Made by a program: the position numbers and the translations under genes. Shown here in pieces: positions 8,601 through 18,310 of a stretch of 64,000 nucleotides of DNA; position 1 is the stretch's first letter, and every line of letters begins with the position of its first letter. The DNA is taken from contig NZ_JARXWN010000005.1 in the NCBI RefSeq assembly GCF_029892965.1, positions 186,001-250,000 on the forward strand, read 5' to 3'. The notes under the pieces are model-generated. The model worked only from the letters and a program-made list of their open reading frames with translations, did no database searches and had not been told where the DNA came from. This DNA comes from Dysgonomonas sp. PF1-14. Lineage in GTDB: Bacteria; Bacteroidota; Bacteroidia; Bacteroidales; Dysgonomonadaceae.

Positions 8601-10574
8601 TTAGTCTTCGTCGAAGCCTCCCGGTCTGAAAGGCTGTATAGTATTCTCTGCCGGTTGCTTAACAGTACTTACTGCCGGTTGTTGGATCAGTTCAGAGTTT
8701 TTATTATTACGATTCCAATTGAAAAATAGCTGAGGCAATATTACCCTGTTGGCAATCATGGCTTCCAATCCTTTGTCACTCGCCGGAACTTCTCCCCGCA
8801 AATATTTCTGCAACATCAACCGTCCCATAGGCACAGCGTTAGTCGCTCCGAATCCACCATTCTCCACAATAACAAAGATAGCTACTGTCGGATTATCTTT
8901 AGGTGCAAATCCCATAAAGATGGAGTGGTCTTTTCCATGTGGGTTTTCGGCAGTTCCTGTCTTACCACATACTTCAAAGTCTGGCAATAAGTTAGCCCCT
9001 CTACATGTACCTCCGGTTACCGCACGAGCCATGCCTTCCACTATTGATTGATAATGTTGCTGTTTAATACCCGTTGAACGTTTATTAACGTATGTGCTAT
9101 CAAGTGCCGTATCTTGTATTTGGCGCACAACGTGGGGTGTATAATAAAATCCCCTGTTAGCAATAGTTGCTGCAAGATTGGCAACCTGTATTGGAGTTGC
9201 TGTTACTTCTCCCTGACCAATAGCAATAGATATGATGGTAGATGCGTTCCAACTGCCTTTATACGCCCTGTCGTAGAATTTACTGTTAGGGATAAACCCT
9301 CTCTTTTCAGACGGCATATCTACTCCCAACGGATAACCGAATCCCTGATCTACCATATGATTTTTCCAGACTTCAAATGCAGTCTGTACATCCTTATACT
9401 TCTTGCGGTTGCTAAGCATCGCTGCCAGTCCGTAACAGAAATATGAGTTACAAGATGTAGCTATTGCAGGAATAAGGGGTAACGGTGCGCCATGCGCGTG
9501 ACACTTCGGACGACCACCTAATGGCGGATATCCACCTGCACAGGAATACATCGTATTCTCTGTTATAATATCTTCTTCCAGAAACACCAGTCCCTGTGTT
9601 GTTTTGAATGTAGATCCGGGAGGATACATTCCCTGTATAGCTCTATTGTATAACGGTTTCAGCGGATTATTTTCAAGCTCAAGATAGTTCTTCCCAAAGT
9701 CCCTGCCTAATAGCATGGAAGGGTCATAGGTAGGCGAAGTTACCAGACACAGAACTTCTCCGGTAGACGGTTCTATCATCACAATACTACCCACCTTATT
9801 CTGCATAAGGTATTCTCCATAAGCCTGTAATTCTATATCAATGGATAAGGTTAGATTTTTACCTGATACAGGGGCTACATCGTGCTTCCCTTCTTCGTAT
9901 TTACCTTGTATCCGGCCATGGGCATCTCTCAACAGTATTTCAACGCCTTTTTCACCACGCAGGTATTTCTCGTATGACAACTCTATCCCCGATTTACCTC
10001 CATAATCACCTCGTACATAGTAGTTATCCTTATCCATCTGAGTCTTGCTTACCTCTGCGACATACCCAAGTAGAAGTCCGGCATTAGGATGCGTATATTG
10101 CCTCAGTGTTCTCTTCTGAATAAAGAACCCCGGAAACTTATATAGCTTCTCCTGTAAGAATCCACTTTCCTGATAAGTAAGCTGAGTCATAAACGTTTGC
10201 TGTGTATATGAAGAATAGCCGGGATTGAGGCGTTTGTCCTTAATATCCACTATACGTTTAGCAAATTGCTCTTGAGTTATACCAAGAGTCCGGCAGAAAT
10301 CCAGTGTATCGAATACCTGCACTTCGCGGGGAATATAAACCAGATCGTATGTAGGCTGGTTATATACAAGCAGACGGTCTTTGCGATCGGATATAATACC
10401 TCGTGCAGGATATAGTGTTCTGTTAAAGAAAGCATTGCCATCAGCAGATTCCTTATATTCGCTCTTTACTATCTGTAAATAGAATAACTGTGCTATATAT
10501 ATCAGTACAATGGTGCAGACTATTCCTCCCAGTACATACTTACGTTTACTGAGGTCTAAAATGTTTGCTTTCAT
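8601..10574 (-). CDS. mrdA: Penicillin-binding protein 2 (elongation transpeptidase)
   Basis: 657 residues. One N-terminal membrane anchor (about 12-32) is followed by a PBP dimerisation domain and the transpeptidase. The active site motifs are all present: GSTFK (SxxK), SCN (SxN) and KTGTAENPHG (KTG). It crosslinks side-wall peptidoglycan with RodA. It overlaps mreD by 4 bases (ATGA-type), which indicates translational coupling. It ends in a Pro/Gln-rich tail. Confidence 0.93.
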   Translation of the reverse strand: MKANILDLSKRKYVLGGIVCTIVLIYIAQLFYLQIVKSEYKESADGNAFFNRTLYPARGIISDRKDRLLVYNQPTYDLVYIPREVQVFDTLDFCRTLGITQEQFAKRIVDIKDKRLNPGYSSYTQQTFMTQLTYQESGFLQEKLYKFPGFFIQKRTLRQYTHPNAGLLLGYVAEVSKTQMDKDNYYVRGDYGGKSGIELSYEKYLRGEKGVEILLRDAHGRIQGKYEEGKHDVAPVSGKNLTLSIDIELQAYGEYLMQNKVGSIVMIEPSTGEVLCLVTSPTYDPSMLLGRDFGKNYLELENNPLKPLYNRAIQGMYPPGSTFKTTQGLVFLEEDIITENTMYSCAGGYPPLGGRPKCHAHGAPLPLIPAIATSCNSYFCYGLAAMLSNRKKYKDVQTAFEVWKNHMVDQGFGYPLGVDMPSEKRGFIPNSKFYDRAYKGSWNASTIISIAIGQGEVTATPIQVANLAATIANRGFYYTPHVVRQIQDTALDSTYVNKRSTGIKQQHYQSIVEGMARAVTGGTCRGANLLPDFEVCGKTGTAENPHGKDHSIFMGFAPKDNPTVAIFVIVENGGFGATNAVPMGRLMLQKYLRGEVPASDKGLEAMIANRVILPQLFFNWNRNNKNSELIQQPAVSTVKQPAENTIQPFRPGGFDED

Positions 10575-11083
10575 ACGGTTTTCTTCTTTAATGAGAATCC
10601 TTCGAAAGCAAAAACAAGAATAGACGTGAGTACAGCAGATAGCGAGAACCTAAGTAGAATCAGCTTAATATTGAAATAGGAAAATGATTCTATAGATACG
10701 AGCACAATATGATGAATCAGTGTTAAGAATATTACATACTTCATAAATGCGGCTCCCAATAAAGCAAGGCTGGGAGTCTGTTCATCATAATCGTCTACCA
10801 TAAAGAACAGATTCTGCACCGGACGGCATATGAAGCCTATCAAGGTGGTTGCGGCTGCATTTATACCGGGAGTGTTACAAAATATATCTATGGTAAATCC
10901 TAACAGGAAGCCCAGAAAAGTGGAAAGGCTCCGACTACAGCCTACCGGCAATTTGAATATGAAATATATGTATAGGAAAGGTACTGCATAACCAAGAAAC
11001 GACACCTTGTTAAGTACCAATACTTGTAGCAGTACGAGCAATACAAACAGAATCACATATTTTATTGTATTACTTTTTAGCAT
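10571..11083 (-). CDS. mreD: Rod shape-determining protein MreD
   Basis: 170 residues with about five membrane spans. It is recognised by position between mreC and the PBP2 gene and by the MreD-like pattern (GFLLGFTIDIFCNTPGINAAA). It is an inner-membrane member of the elongasome. It overlaps mreC by 14 bases and the PBP2 gene by 4, so translation of the three is coupled. Confidence 0.85.
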   Translation of the reverse strand: MLKSNTIKYVILFVLLVLLQVLVLNKVSFLGYAVPFLYIYFIFKLPVGCSRSLSTFLGFLLGFTIDIFCNTPGINAAATTLIGFICRPVQNLFFMVDDYDEQTPSLALLGAAFMKYVIFLTLIHHIVLVSIESFSYFNIKLILLRFSLSAVLTSILVFAFEGFSLKKKTV

Positions 11084-11927
11084 TCTTCACTTTGTTCTCC
11101 AACTCTTTAATCTCTTCGTTGGTGTTATTAATAAGAAGTACATTTTTGAGTGACCCGAAGTCGGTCGACAATTTTATCTTCAGGCTATAAAAGTTATCAT
11201 CTGTCTCACTCTTATAATCTTCGACTGTACCGACCATCAAACCTTCAGGAAAGAAATCCGAGAATCCACTCGTTACGATGGTATCCCCTATCTCTACACG
11301 TTCATATTTAGGATATTCGGTAAGAACGGCATATCTGGAATCTCCTCCCTGCCACAGTAAGATACCAGCAGTGTTGGAATTCAATATTTTACAACTGAAT
11401 TTACTGTGCGGATTCAATACAGGTTGCACAATAGCATAGTTGGCGCTGGCTGATCTTACCACACCTACTATACCTTGCTGTGAAATAACTCCCATATCAG
11501 GTCGTATTCCACTATTTGTTCCTTTGTTCACTATCATGTAGTTTTCTATCATCGAGATGCTGTTTTTCTCAACGCGGGCAACAATGAAAGGAGGTTCGGT
11601 TCTTCTCCCTAACGAGTCGCGTAAGAAAGCTTCAGTCTTAATAGAATCTGCTTCGATAGTAAATAGATAATCCTTCAATTCGGAAATCTGAACTTGTAAT
11701 TCCGCATTCTTTTCCAGAAGCTCCTGATTTTCTTGTCTTAAACCGAAGTACGACAGGATGCTTCCGGATATAGAGTAAACCCTTCCCGTCACTTCGTTAG
11801 AAGAATTGAGAAAGACACTCTTTTGATATGAATTGTTACTGAATATAAAGTAAAAACAGATTATCTCTAACAGTATGAACAAAAACCATGAACTATTCTT
11901 CAATAAAAAGTTTATCAGGTTCCGCAT
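11070..11927 (-). CDS. mreC: Rod shape-determining protein MreC
   Basis: 285 residues: one membrane anchor (about 13-31), a coiled coil (about 60-95, QENQELLEKNAELQVQISEL), then the two beta-barrel domains of MreC, with the typical GTNSGIRPDMGVIS and GDTIVTSGFSDFFPEGLMVG segments. It is a periplasmic scaffold that connects MreB filaments to PBP2. The gap to mreB is 50 bases. Confidence 0.92.
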   Translation of the reverse strand: MRNLINFLLKNSSWFLFILLEIICFYFIFSNNSYQKSVFLNSSNEVTGRVYSISGSILSYFGLRQENQELLEKNAELQVQISELKDYLFTIEADSIKTEAFLRDSLGRRTEPPFIVARVEKNSISMIENYMIVNKGTNSGIRPDMGVISQQGIVGVVRSASANYAIVQPVLNPHSKFSCKILNSNTAGILLWQGGDSRYAVLTEYPKYERVEIGDTIVTSGFSDFFPEGLMVGTVEDYKSETDDNFYSLKIKLSTDFGSLKNVLLINNTNEEIKELENKVKNAKK

Positions 11928-11977
11928 AAATCTGCTTCTGTATTATTCTGGGTAAATCAACTGCTATACTTGTCTTA

Positions 11978-13003
11978 TTATCTCATCAAGAAGTTGAACT
12001 TCTCTATATTTTTGAGAGCAATACCTGTTCCTTTTGCTACTGCATGAAGCGGATCTTCAGCTACATGAAACTGAATACCAATTCTGTCGGAGAAACGCTT
12101 GCTCAGACCTCTCAGCAGTGCTCCACCTCCTGTAAGGTATATGCCATTGCGAACAATATCAGCATACAACTCTGGTGGCGTTTGTTCCAAAGCACTAAGT
12201 ATAGCCGAATCCATTTTAGATATGGACTTATCGAGACAATGCGCCATTTCCTGATATGAAACAGGTATATCCATTGGCAAAGATGTCATTCTATTTGGCC
12301 CATGAACAATAAAGTCTTCCGGAACTTCATCATCCGGCAATTCGGTCAAAGCCGCACCGACTGCTATTTTTATATTTTCGGCAGTGCGCTCTCCCACTTT
12401 AATATTGTGCTGACGTCCCATATACTCCTGTATATCTTCTGTAAGGTCATCCCCTGCAATCTTAATAGATTTGTTAGAAACGATACCGCCTAGAGATATT
12501 ACTGCAATCTCTGTTGTTCCCCCGCCTATATCTACGATCATGTTTCCTTCCGGCGCTTCCACGTCGATACCGATACCCAAAGCAGCAGCCATAGGTTCGT
12601 ATATCATATATACATCACGTCCGCCGGCATGTTCAGCCGAGTCGCGTATAGCACGCGTTTCTACTTCGGTACTTCCTGAAGGGATACATATAACGATGCG
12701 TAATGATGGCGAGAACAGACGGCTTTTATTGTTGAACATCTTAATAAGTCCGCGAATCATCTGCTCAGCAGCCGTAAAATCTGCTATCACACCGTCTTTC
12801 AACGGTCTCACAGTACGGATATCTTCGTGTGTCTTCCCGTGCATCTGACGGGCTTGCTCCCCTACTGCTATTACTTTTCCCGACTTGCGCTCCAGTGCTA
12901 CCACCGAAGGCTGATCTACAACAATTTTGCCGTTATGTATGATGATGGTATTGGCTGTACCAAGGTCCATCGCTATTTCCTGTGTAAAAGAGAATAATCC
13001 CAT
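11978..13003 (-). CDS. mreB: Actin-like cell-shape protein MreB
   Basis: 341 residues, with the actin-fold nucleotide-binding signatures MDLGTANTIIIHNGKIVV (phosphate 1), DIGGGTTEIAVISLGG (phosphate 2) and LTGGGALLRGL (adenosine). It polymerises under the membrane and directs side-wall synthesis. It is the first shape gene of the cluster, 34 bases after purH, so it probably shares the purH transcript. Confidence 0.95.
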   Translation of the reverse strand: MGLFSFTQEIAMDLGTANTIIIHNGKIVVDQPSVVALERKSGKVIAVGEQARQMHGKTHEDIRTVRPLKDGVIADFTAAEQMIRGLIKMFNNKSRLFSPSLRIVICIPSGSTEVETRAIRDSAEHAGGRDVYMIYEPMAAALGIGIDVEAPEGNMIVDIGGGTTEIAVISLGGIVSNKSIKIAGDDLTEDIQEYMGRQHNIKVGERTAENIKIAVGAALTELPDDEVPEDFIVHGPNRMTSLPMDIPVSYQEMAHCLDKSISKMDSAILSALEQTPPELYADIVRNGIYLTGGGALLRGLSKRFSDRIGIQFHVAEDPLHAVAKGTGIALKNIEKFNFLMR

Positions 13004-13037
13004 ATTTTCTTATATCGCTTATTATTTACAATTAATA

Positions 13038-14561
13038 TTAATGTTTAAAGTGGCGGATACCTGTCATCACCATCGATATATTGTGTTCGTTACAATATTC
13101 GACAGACAGATTATCCTTAATGGAGCCACCTGGTTGCACAACGGCTGTAATACCTGCATTCCCTGCTATTTCCACACAATCGGGAAACGGGAAAAAGGCA
13201 TCGGAAGCCATTACTGCTCCATCGAGATTGAAACCGAATGAGTCTGCCTTCTCTATAGCTTGCCTCAGAGCATCTACACGGGACGTTTGCCCGGTACCGC
13301 CTGCACACAATTGCTTATTTTTCACCAGTATAATGGCATTCGATTTTGTATGTTTTACCAGCTTATTCGCAAACAAAAGGTCTTCGACTTCTGTTCCCTG
13401 TAATGGTCTTTTCGTAACAAGTTCCAAATCCTTCTCTGCTTGTATGCTCAAATCTTTATCCTGCACTAAAACACCATTCAGTAAAGAACGGAATTGCTTA
13501 TCTCCGGTCAGTGGTTGCTTTTGTACAAGTATAATGCGGTTTTTCTTTTGTTCCAGTATTTCGAGCGCCTCTACATCATATTCAGGGGCAATTATTATTT
13601 CAAAGAATATATTATTAATTTCTTCAGCAGCGGCTTTATCTATTTTGCGGTTGCTTACAATAATGCCTCCGAATGCCGACACCGGATCTCCTGCTAAAGC
13701 ATCTTTCCATGCTTCTACAACTGTTGGGCGCGAAGCTATACCGCATGCATTATTATGTTTCAAAATAGCTACCGTAGTTTCGTCAAACTCACTGATAAGG
13801 CTTACTGCCGATTCTATATCCAACAAGTTATTATATGATGTTTCGCGGCCATGTATCTGATCGAACATTGTATTGAAGTCACCATAGAATGTTCCTTTCT
13901 GGTGAGGATTTTCCCCATAACGAAGGTGTACAGCATTGTCTTCCGCATAGCGGAATGCTGTACCTTCATTATTATCCATATAGTTAAAAATTGCTGTATC
14001 GTATAAGGATGATACGGCAAAGGCTTCTTTAGCAAAGAATTTGCGGTCAGCAATATCTGACTTACCCTTTTTGGCATCCAGCAAATCTTTCAATGGCTGA
14101 TATTGTTTTTTAGAGGCAACAATAAGTACATCTTTGAAGTTTTTAGCTGCTGCACGTATAAGGGATATCCCTCCTATATCTATTTTCTCGATAATATCCT
14201 GTTCTGCTGCACCCGAAGCTACAGTTTCTTCAAACGGATACAAGTCGACAATCACAAGATCTATTTCCTGTATGTCGTATGCTTTTATCTGCTTCATGTC
14301 TTCGGGTAGTTCTCTGCGACAAAGTATTCCACCGAATATTTTAGGATGTAATGTCTTTACCCGACCACCTAAAATAGAGGGGTAACCTGTGGCATCTTCC
14401 ACGGCATCGCAAGGGAATCCTAATGATTCAATGAAGCTCTTTGTACCACCTGTAGACAAGAAGCGAACTCCTGAATTATTCAACTCTTTTAAAATTTCAT
14501 CCAGTCCATCTTTATGATAAACGGAGATCAGCGCTGTTTTAATTTTTTTTTCTGAAGACAT
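13038..14561 (-). CDS. purH: Bifunctional AICAR transformylase/IMP cyclohydrolase
   Basis: 507 residues, catalysing the last two steps of de novo IMP synthesis. The IMP cyclohydrolase (MGS-like) domain is N-terminal, with STGGTKSFIE and GGRVKTLHPKIFGGIL. The AICAR transformylase domain follows, with LRYGENPHQ and LKHNNACGIA. Length is standard. It leads the mre cluster, and a -7-like TAACTTTG (14591-14598, minus strand) sits 30 bases upstream of its start. Confidence 0.95.
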   Translation of the reverse strand: MSSEKKIKTALISVYHKDGLDEILKELNNSGVRFLSTGGTKSFIESLGFPCDAVEDATGYPSILGGRVKTLHPKIFGGILCRRELPEDMKQIKAYDIQEIDLVIVDLYPFEETVASGAAEQDIIEKIDIGGISLIRAAAKNFKDVLIVASKKQYQPLKDLLDAKKGKSDIADRKFFAKEAFAVSSLYDTAIFNYMDNNEGTAFRYAEDNAVHLRYGENPHQKGTFYGDFNTMFDQIHGRETSYNNLLDIESAVSLISEFDETTVAILKHNNACGIASRPTVVEAWKDALAGDPVSAFGGIIVSNRKIDKAAAEEINNIFFEIIIAPEYDVEALEILEQKKNRIILVQKQPLTGDKQFRSLLNGVLVQDKDLSIQAEKDLELVTKRPLQGTEVEDLLFANKLVKHTKSNAIILVKNKQLCAGGTGQTSRVDALRQAIEKADSFGFNLDGAVMASDAFFPFPDCVEIAGNAGITAVVQPGGSIKDNLSVEYCNEHNISMVMTGIRHFKH

Positions 14562-14590
14562 GATGTGTTAATAACCTGCTTTTAGGCGAA

Positions 14591-14598
14591 CAAAGTTA
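14591..14598 (-). promoter_or_regulatory. -7 promoter element for the purH-mre cluster
   Basis: The minus strand reads TAACTTTG, a perfect TAnnTTTG, 30 bases before the purH ATG. No convincing -33 TTTG at 19-21 bases. Confidence 0.4.
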
Positions 14599-14685
14599 TA
14601 AAAACTATTGTGATTACAGCCCGTTTTTAGTAATATTTTTAATGAATAAACTTTATATCGAATTTTCGTGAGAATGTATTGATTT

Positions 14686-15624
14686 TTAGTTACATGTTTC
14701 TTCATATGGGCATATATCCCTACCCTCAATCTGAATTGTTGCATGCCTTATTCCAAAATCTTTATTAATCAATCGCTTCGCACTCTCCAATATCTGATCC
14801 CGGTCTGATTTGGGATCAACTTTGAGATGAACCGTCATTACGGAAAAATCTGAGGTAATCATCCATATATGAAGGTCGTGAACATCTTGTACACCATCTA
14901 CAGATTTCAATGTTTTGATAACCTTCTCTGAATCAATAGAAGAAGGCTTGGCCTCCATTAATATATTCACCGACTCTCTGAGTACATTCCATCCGCTATA
15001 TAATACCAATAAAGAAACAATCATACTGGCAATAGGATCGGCAATATACCAACCGAACAACATGATCAGTACTGCGGCAATAATTGCCCCTACCGAGCCT
15101 AATAGATCCCCTATAACATGCAGGAAAGCACTACGTACATTCAGATTTTCTTCGGTAGAGCCCTGCGAATGCAGAATATAGGCTACTATGATATTTATAA
15201 TAAGCCCGATAACTGATATAAGCATCATACCCTGTCCTACTACCTGAGGTGGTGTGGAAAGACGCTCTATAGCTTCTTTGAAGATAAATATAGATAACAG
15301 AATAAGCACTATTCCGTTGAGTAATGCGGCCAATATTTCGAAACGTTTGTAGCCATAAGTTTTAGAAGGGGTGGCTGCTCTTGCACCAAAGATGAGCGCA
15401 CTAAGGCTTAACCCCAAAGCAACAGCATCACTAAGCATATGTCCGGCATCGGATATCAGAGCCAGACTATTGGTGAGGTATCCTCCAATAAATTCAACAA
15501 ACATAAAGCCTGCTATAAGCAGAAAACTTATTGTTAGTGCTTTCTTATTAGCATTGTGGCTATGGCTATGTCCGCCATGCGAATGCCCATGACTATTTTC
15601 GTCATGATTATGATCATGTACCAT
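14686..15624 (-). CDS. Cation diffusion facilitator (Zn/Co/Cd efflux)
   Basis: 312 residues. A His-rich N-terminus (about residues 3-26, many HxH pairs) is followed by six membrane spans and a cytoplasmic C-terminal domain. Metal-site motifs of the CDF family are visible in TM2 (SDAGHMLSDA, HxxxD) and TM5 (LHVIGDLLGS, HxxxD). It exports divalent metal ions, most likely zinc, in exchange for protons. The gene is downstream of rho but separated from it by a terminator. Confidence 0.9.
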   Translation of the reverse strand: MVHDHNHDENSHGHSHGGHSHSHNANKKALTISFLLIAGFMFVEFIGGYLTNSLALISDAGHMLSDAVALGLSLSALIFGARAATPSKTYGYKRFEILAALLNGIVLILLSIFIFKEAIERLSTPPQVVGQGMMLISVIGLIINIIVAYILHSQGSTEENLNVRSAFLHVIGDLLGSVGAIIAAVLIMLFGWYIADPIASMIVSLLVLYSGWNVLRESVNILMEAKPSSIDSEKVIKTLKSVDGVQDVHDLHIWMITSDFSVMTVHLKVDPKSDRDQILESAKRLINKDFGIRHATIQIEGRDICPYEETCN

Positions 15625-15650
15625 TATCGCCTATTTAGAATTAACAAGAA

Positions 15651-15691
15651 TAAAAAAAGCAAGGGTAAAGTTACATCTTTTTCCCTTGCTT
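15651..15691 (-). terminator. Rho-independent terminator of rho
   Basis: On the minus strand AGCAAGGG and CCCTTGCT form the stem with a 17-base loop, followed by TTTTTTTATT. It ends the rho transcript. Confidence 0.85.
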
Positions 15692-15720
15692 CTTGCTATA
15701 TTATTTATAATTCTGCTTCC

Positions 15721-17583
15721 TTAATCATTCATAGAGATAAGGAATTCTTCATTATTGATAGTTTTTCTCAATCTTCCTTCCAGGAATTGCATTGCTTCCA
15801 CTGAATTCATATCCGAAAGGAAGTTACGCAATACCCACATACGGCTAAGTGTATCTTTATCAAGCAACAAATCGTCACGGCGTGTACTTGAAGATATGAT
15901 ATCGACAGCAGGGAATATACGCTTGTTTGACAATTTGCGATCAAGCTGTAATTCCATATTACCTGTTCCCTTAAATTCTTCGAAGATCACATCATCCATC
16001 TTAGAACCTGTTTCGGTAAGTGCCGTAGCTATAATTGTGAGAGATCCCCCATTTTCAATATTACGTGCAGCTCCGAAGAAACGCTTCGGTTTGTGCAATG
16101 CATTAGCATCTACCCCACCTGTCAAGACTTTACCCGATGCAGGTTGTACTGTATTGTATGCACGTGCAAGACGTGTTATAGAGTCGAGTAAGATAACTAC
16201 ATCGTGTCCGCATTCTACCATACGTTTTGCTTTATTGAGTACAATCTCCGCTATTTTGACATGGCGATCAGCTGGTTCGTCAAATGTAGAAGCTATTACT
16301 TCTGCATCTACACTACGTTCCATATCTGTAACCTCTTCAGGTCGCTCATCTATAAGAAGTACTATCATATATACTTCAGGATGATTGCTTGCGATAGCAT
16401 TGGCTATATCTTTCAACAATGTAGTCTTACCTGTTTTAGGCTGTGCTACAATAAGTCCGCGCTGTCCTTTACCTATAGGAGAAAACAAGTCTACTACACG
16501 ACAAGAGAGATTATCGTTGCGTCCTTTTGTCAGCTTAAATTTCTCATCCGGAAAAAGTGGTTTCAGGTGATCGAACGGAACACGGTCACGCACCTCGTCT
16601 GGTGTACGGCCATTTATCCTGTCTACCTTCACCAATGGGAAAAACTTCTCAGATTCTTTGGGGGGACGAATAGGGCCTTCTACGATATCTCCTGTTTTCA
16701 ATCCGAATAGTCGTATTTGAGACTGAGAGATATACACATCATCGGGCGATGACATATAATTATAGTCGGACGAACGGAGAAACCCATATCCTTCTTGCAT
16801 AATTTCCAGTACACCTGTTGCATTAAGTATCCCTTCAAAATCGAAAGGCTTTTCCTGTGACTGATTATTATTTTGCTTCTGAGGCTGATTATTATGCTGA
16901 TTTTGCAGTTGTTGTTTTGCTTTTTGCGGAGCTTCCTGTACTATTTCGACTGGCGTCACGTCAGAATCTACTTCAAGTGGTGTAAGCAATGGTAGTCCCG
17001 GAATATGTTCTTCGGGTTCGCTTTCTCTCACTTTGTTAGAACGGAATACCAATTGGGTAGGTTTTGTAGTAGGTTGGGCTTGCTGCGGTTTAGGTTGCTG
17101 TGTATCCGGCTTATTTTCTTTGGCTATTTCAGCATTACCTTTTTTTATAATCTCTTTTTGAGGATTTTTATCTGCCAAAGGTGCTGCATCCTTCTTTTCT
17201 GTAACAGGAGCCTGAACACCCTTATTTACTTCCGGTTTAGCAGATGTTAATTCTTCTTTCTTCGTTTGTGGCACAGGAGCTTGTTCTTTTGCAGCTACCG
17301 GAGCCGAAGCCTGCTTTTTAGGCTGTGCCGGAGATTTATCTTTTCCCTGTTTTGCCTTTGTTCCAGACTGTGATTTCTTTTGCTGTTGTTCTATTCTGTC
17401 CTCGCTCTGATAGCTTTCTGAATTTTTGTTACGTGCTTCCAGAATAGCCTGCTCATCCAGTATTTTATAAATGAGTTCGTCTTTTTTGTAGGCATCCGGA
17501 CGTCTTATGCCGAGTTCTTTCGCGATAGTTCTCAGTTCAATAGTGAGCTTTTCATTAAGCTCAAGGATATTGTATATACGCAT
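15721..17583 (-). CDS. rho: Transcription termination factor Rho with long disordered insert
   Basis: 620 residues against about 420 in E. coli. The N-terminal helical domain (residues 1-48) is followed by about 200 residues rich in Lys, Gln, Pro, Asn and Ala, then the RNA-binding cold-shock-like domain (GYGFLRS start) and the RecA-type ATPase, with Walker [12 protein letters not shown], Walker [18 protein letters not shown], and the Q-loop/R-loop region ([20 protein letters not shown]). Long inserts of this kind are usual in Bacteroidetes Rho. It is a hexameric RNA helicase that terminates transcription. Confidence 0.95.
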   Translation of the reverse strand: MRIYNILELNEKLTIELRTIAKELGIRRPDAYKKDELIYKILDEQAILEARNKNSESYQSEDRIEQQQKKSQSGTKAKQGKDKSPAQPKKQASAPVAAKEQAPVPQTKKEELTSAKPEVNKGVQAPVTEKKDAAPLADKNPQKEIIKKGNAEIAKENKPDTQQPKPQQAQPTTKPTQLVFRSNKVRESEPEEHIPGLPLLTPLEVDSDVTPVEIVQEAPQKAKQQLQNQHNNQPQKQNNNQSQEKPFDFEGILNATGVLEIMQEGYGFLRSSDYNYMSSPDDVYISQSQIRLFGLKTGDIVEGPIRPPKESEKFFPLVKVDRINGRTPDEVRDRVPFDHLKPLFPDEKFKLTKGRNDNLSCRVVDLFSPIGKGQRGLIVAQPKTGKTTLLKDIANAIASNHPEVYMIVLLIDERPEEVTDMERSVDAEVIASTFDEPADRHVKIAEIVLNKAKRMVECGHDVVILLDSITRLARAYNTVQPASGKVLTGGVDANALHKPKRFFGAARNIENGGSLTIIATALTETGSKMDDVIFEEFKGTGNMELQLDRKLSNKRIFPAVDIISSSTRRDDLLLDKDTLSRMWVLRNFLSDMNSVEAMQFLEGRLRKTINNEEFLISMND

Positions 17584-17910
17584 GTATATCTATATTAAAT
17601 TATATGATTGGTTATATTTATCTCAAAACGATTAAGGTAAACCCTTTTTTGGCAGTTTATTATATATATATGATATTATTGGATCTTATTTTAGAAAACA
17701 GCTTTTGCCGTTTGTTCAATGTCTAAAAAAGTTTGCTTTCATATCCCTTCAACAGAAGTATTACACTCCAAAATATTAAGACCTCTAAATTTAAATGGGA
17801 TATTTGGTTTATCTTGTCGAACCGCAGAAATAAATACAACTCGTGATAAACCTGCGACAAAGATAATAAAAGAAATTTATTTGGCAATATCTGTATCAAA
17901 TATTGTGAGA
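17584..17910. other. Intergenic stretch upstream of rho, degenerate
   Basis: About 330 AT-rich bases between rho and the integrase scar. An 88-codon open frame (17719-17985, plus) shows no family resemblance, and stretches of the opposite strand look like decayed coding sequence without an intact frame. It probably includes the rho promoter and leftover integrated DNA. Confidence 0.4.
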
Positions 17911-18003
17911 TTAATCGGCAATCTTAAAAACATAAAAAAGTTGTTGCTTACCGTCTTTACGAACGTAATCGTTACGAAGTACTAATTTTACTGTTGCTCT
18001 CAT
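17911..18003 (-). pseudogene. N-terminal scrap of a tyrosine recombinase beside tRNA-Cys
   Basis: Thirty codons read MRATVKLVLRNDYVRKDGKQ and on to a stop. This is the standard N-terminus of Bacteroidetes phage/transposon integrases (the arm-binding domain starts MxATVKLVLRxDYVRKDG). The rest of the gene, including the catalytic domain, is gone. It points away from tRNA-Cys, 153 bases from the tRNA 3' end, the usual layout of an element integrated at a tRNA gene. I read it as the scar of a lost element. Confidence 0.6.
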
Positions 18004-18113
18004 GTCTAAATTGTTTTAAAAGTTCGACCAATTTTCGACCAACAGATTGTGTAATTTCTATAATTTTTCTTTCTATTCTCTCTTTTCTAAAAACTGTAAC
18101 TATCTAAAAAAGA

Positions 18114-18144
18114 GAAAGATTAGAAATTATATTTCTAATCTTTC
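18114..18144 (-). terminator. Terminator of tRNA-Cys
   Basis: A perfect 14-bp inverted repeat (18114-18127 with 18131-18144) with a 3-base loop, followed on the minus strand by TCTTTTTTAG. It lies just after the tRNA 3' end. Confidence 0.88.
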
Positions 18145-18155
18145 AACATACTTCG

Positions 18156-18226
18156 AGGTTCCTGGCGGATTCGAACCGCCGTCAACGGTTTTGCAGACCG
18201 GTGCCTAACCACTCGGCCAAGGAACC
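18156..18226 (-). tRNA. tRNA-Cys (anticodon GCA)
   Basis: 71 bases fold into a cloverleaf. The acceptor stem is GGTTCCT/AGGAACC, the discriminator is T (a Cys identity base), the anticodon loop is CTGCAAA with GCA, and the T-loop is TTCGAAT. CCA is not encoded. Confidence 0.96.
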
Positions 18227-18245
18227 AATTTTTGATTAGCGATTG

Positions 18246-18276
18246 CAAAGATATGATATTTTATCGAATGAACAAA
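18246..18276 (-). promoter_or_regulatory. Promoter of tRNA-Cys
   Basis: On the minus strand TTTG (18273-18276), 19 bases, then TATCTTTG (18246-18253). This matches the Bacteroidetes -33/-7 consensus perfectly, about 20 bases before the tRNA 5' end. Confidence 0.85.
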
Positions 18277-18310
18277 CGATTATTATTGTTTTTATAGGCA
18301 ATATATCGTA

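Noticed and set aside
13081..13860. Long open frame antisense to purH
   Set aside because: It is a mirror of the strongly supported purH frame and has no domain features of its own.
17719..17985. 88-codon plus-strand frame left of tRNA-Cys
   Set aside because: No motif, no ribosome binding site, and it overlaps the integrase scar on the opposite strand.
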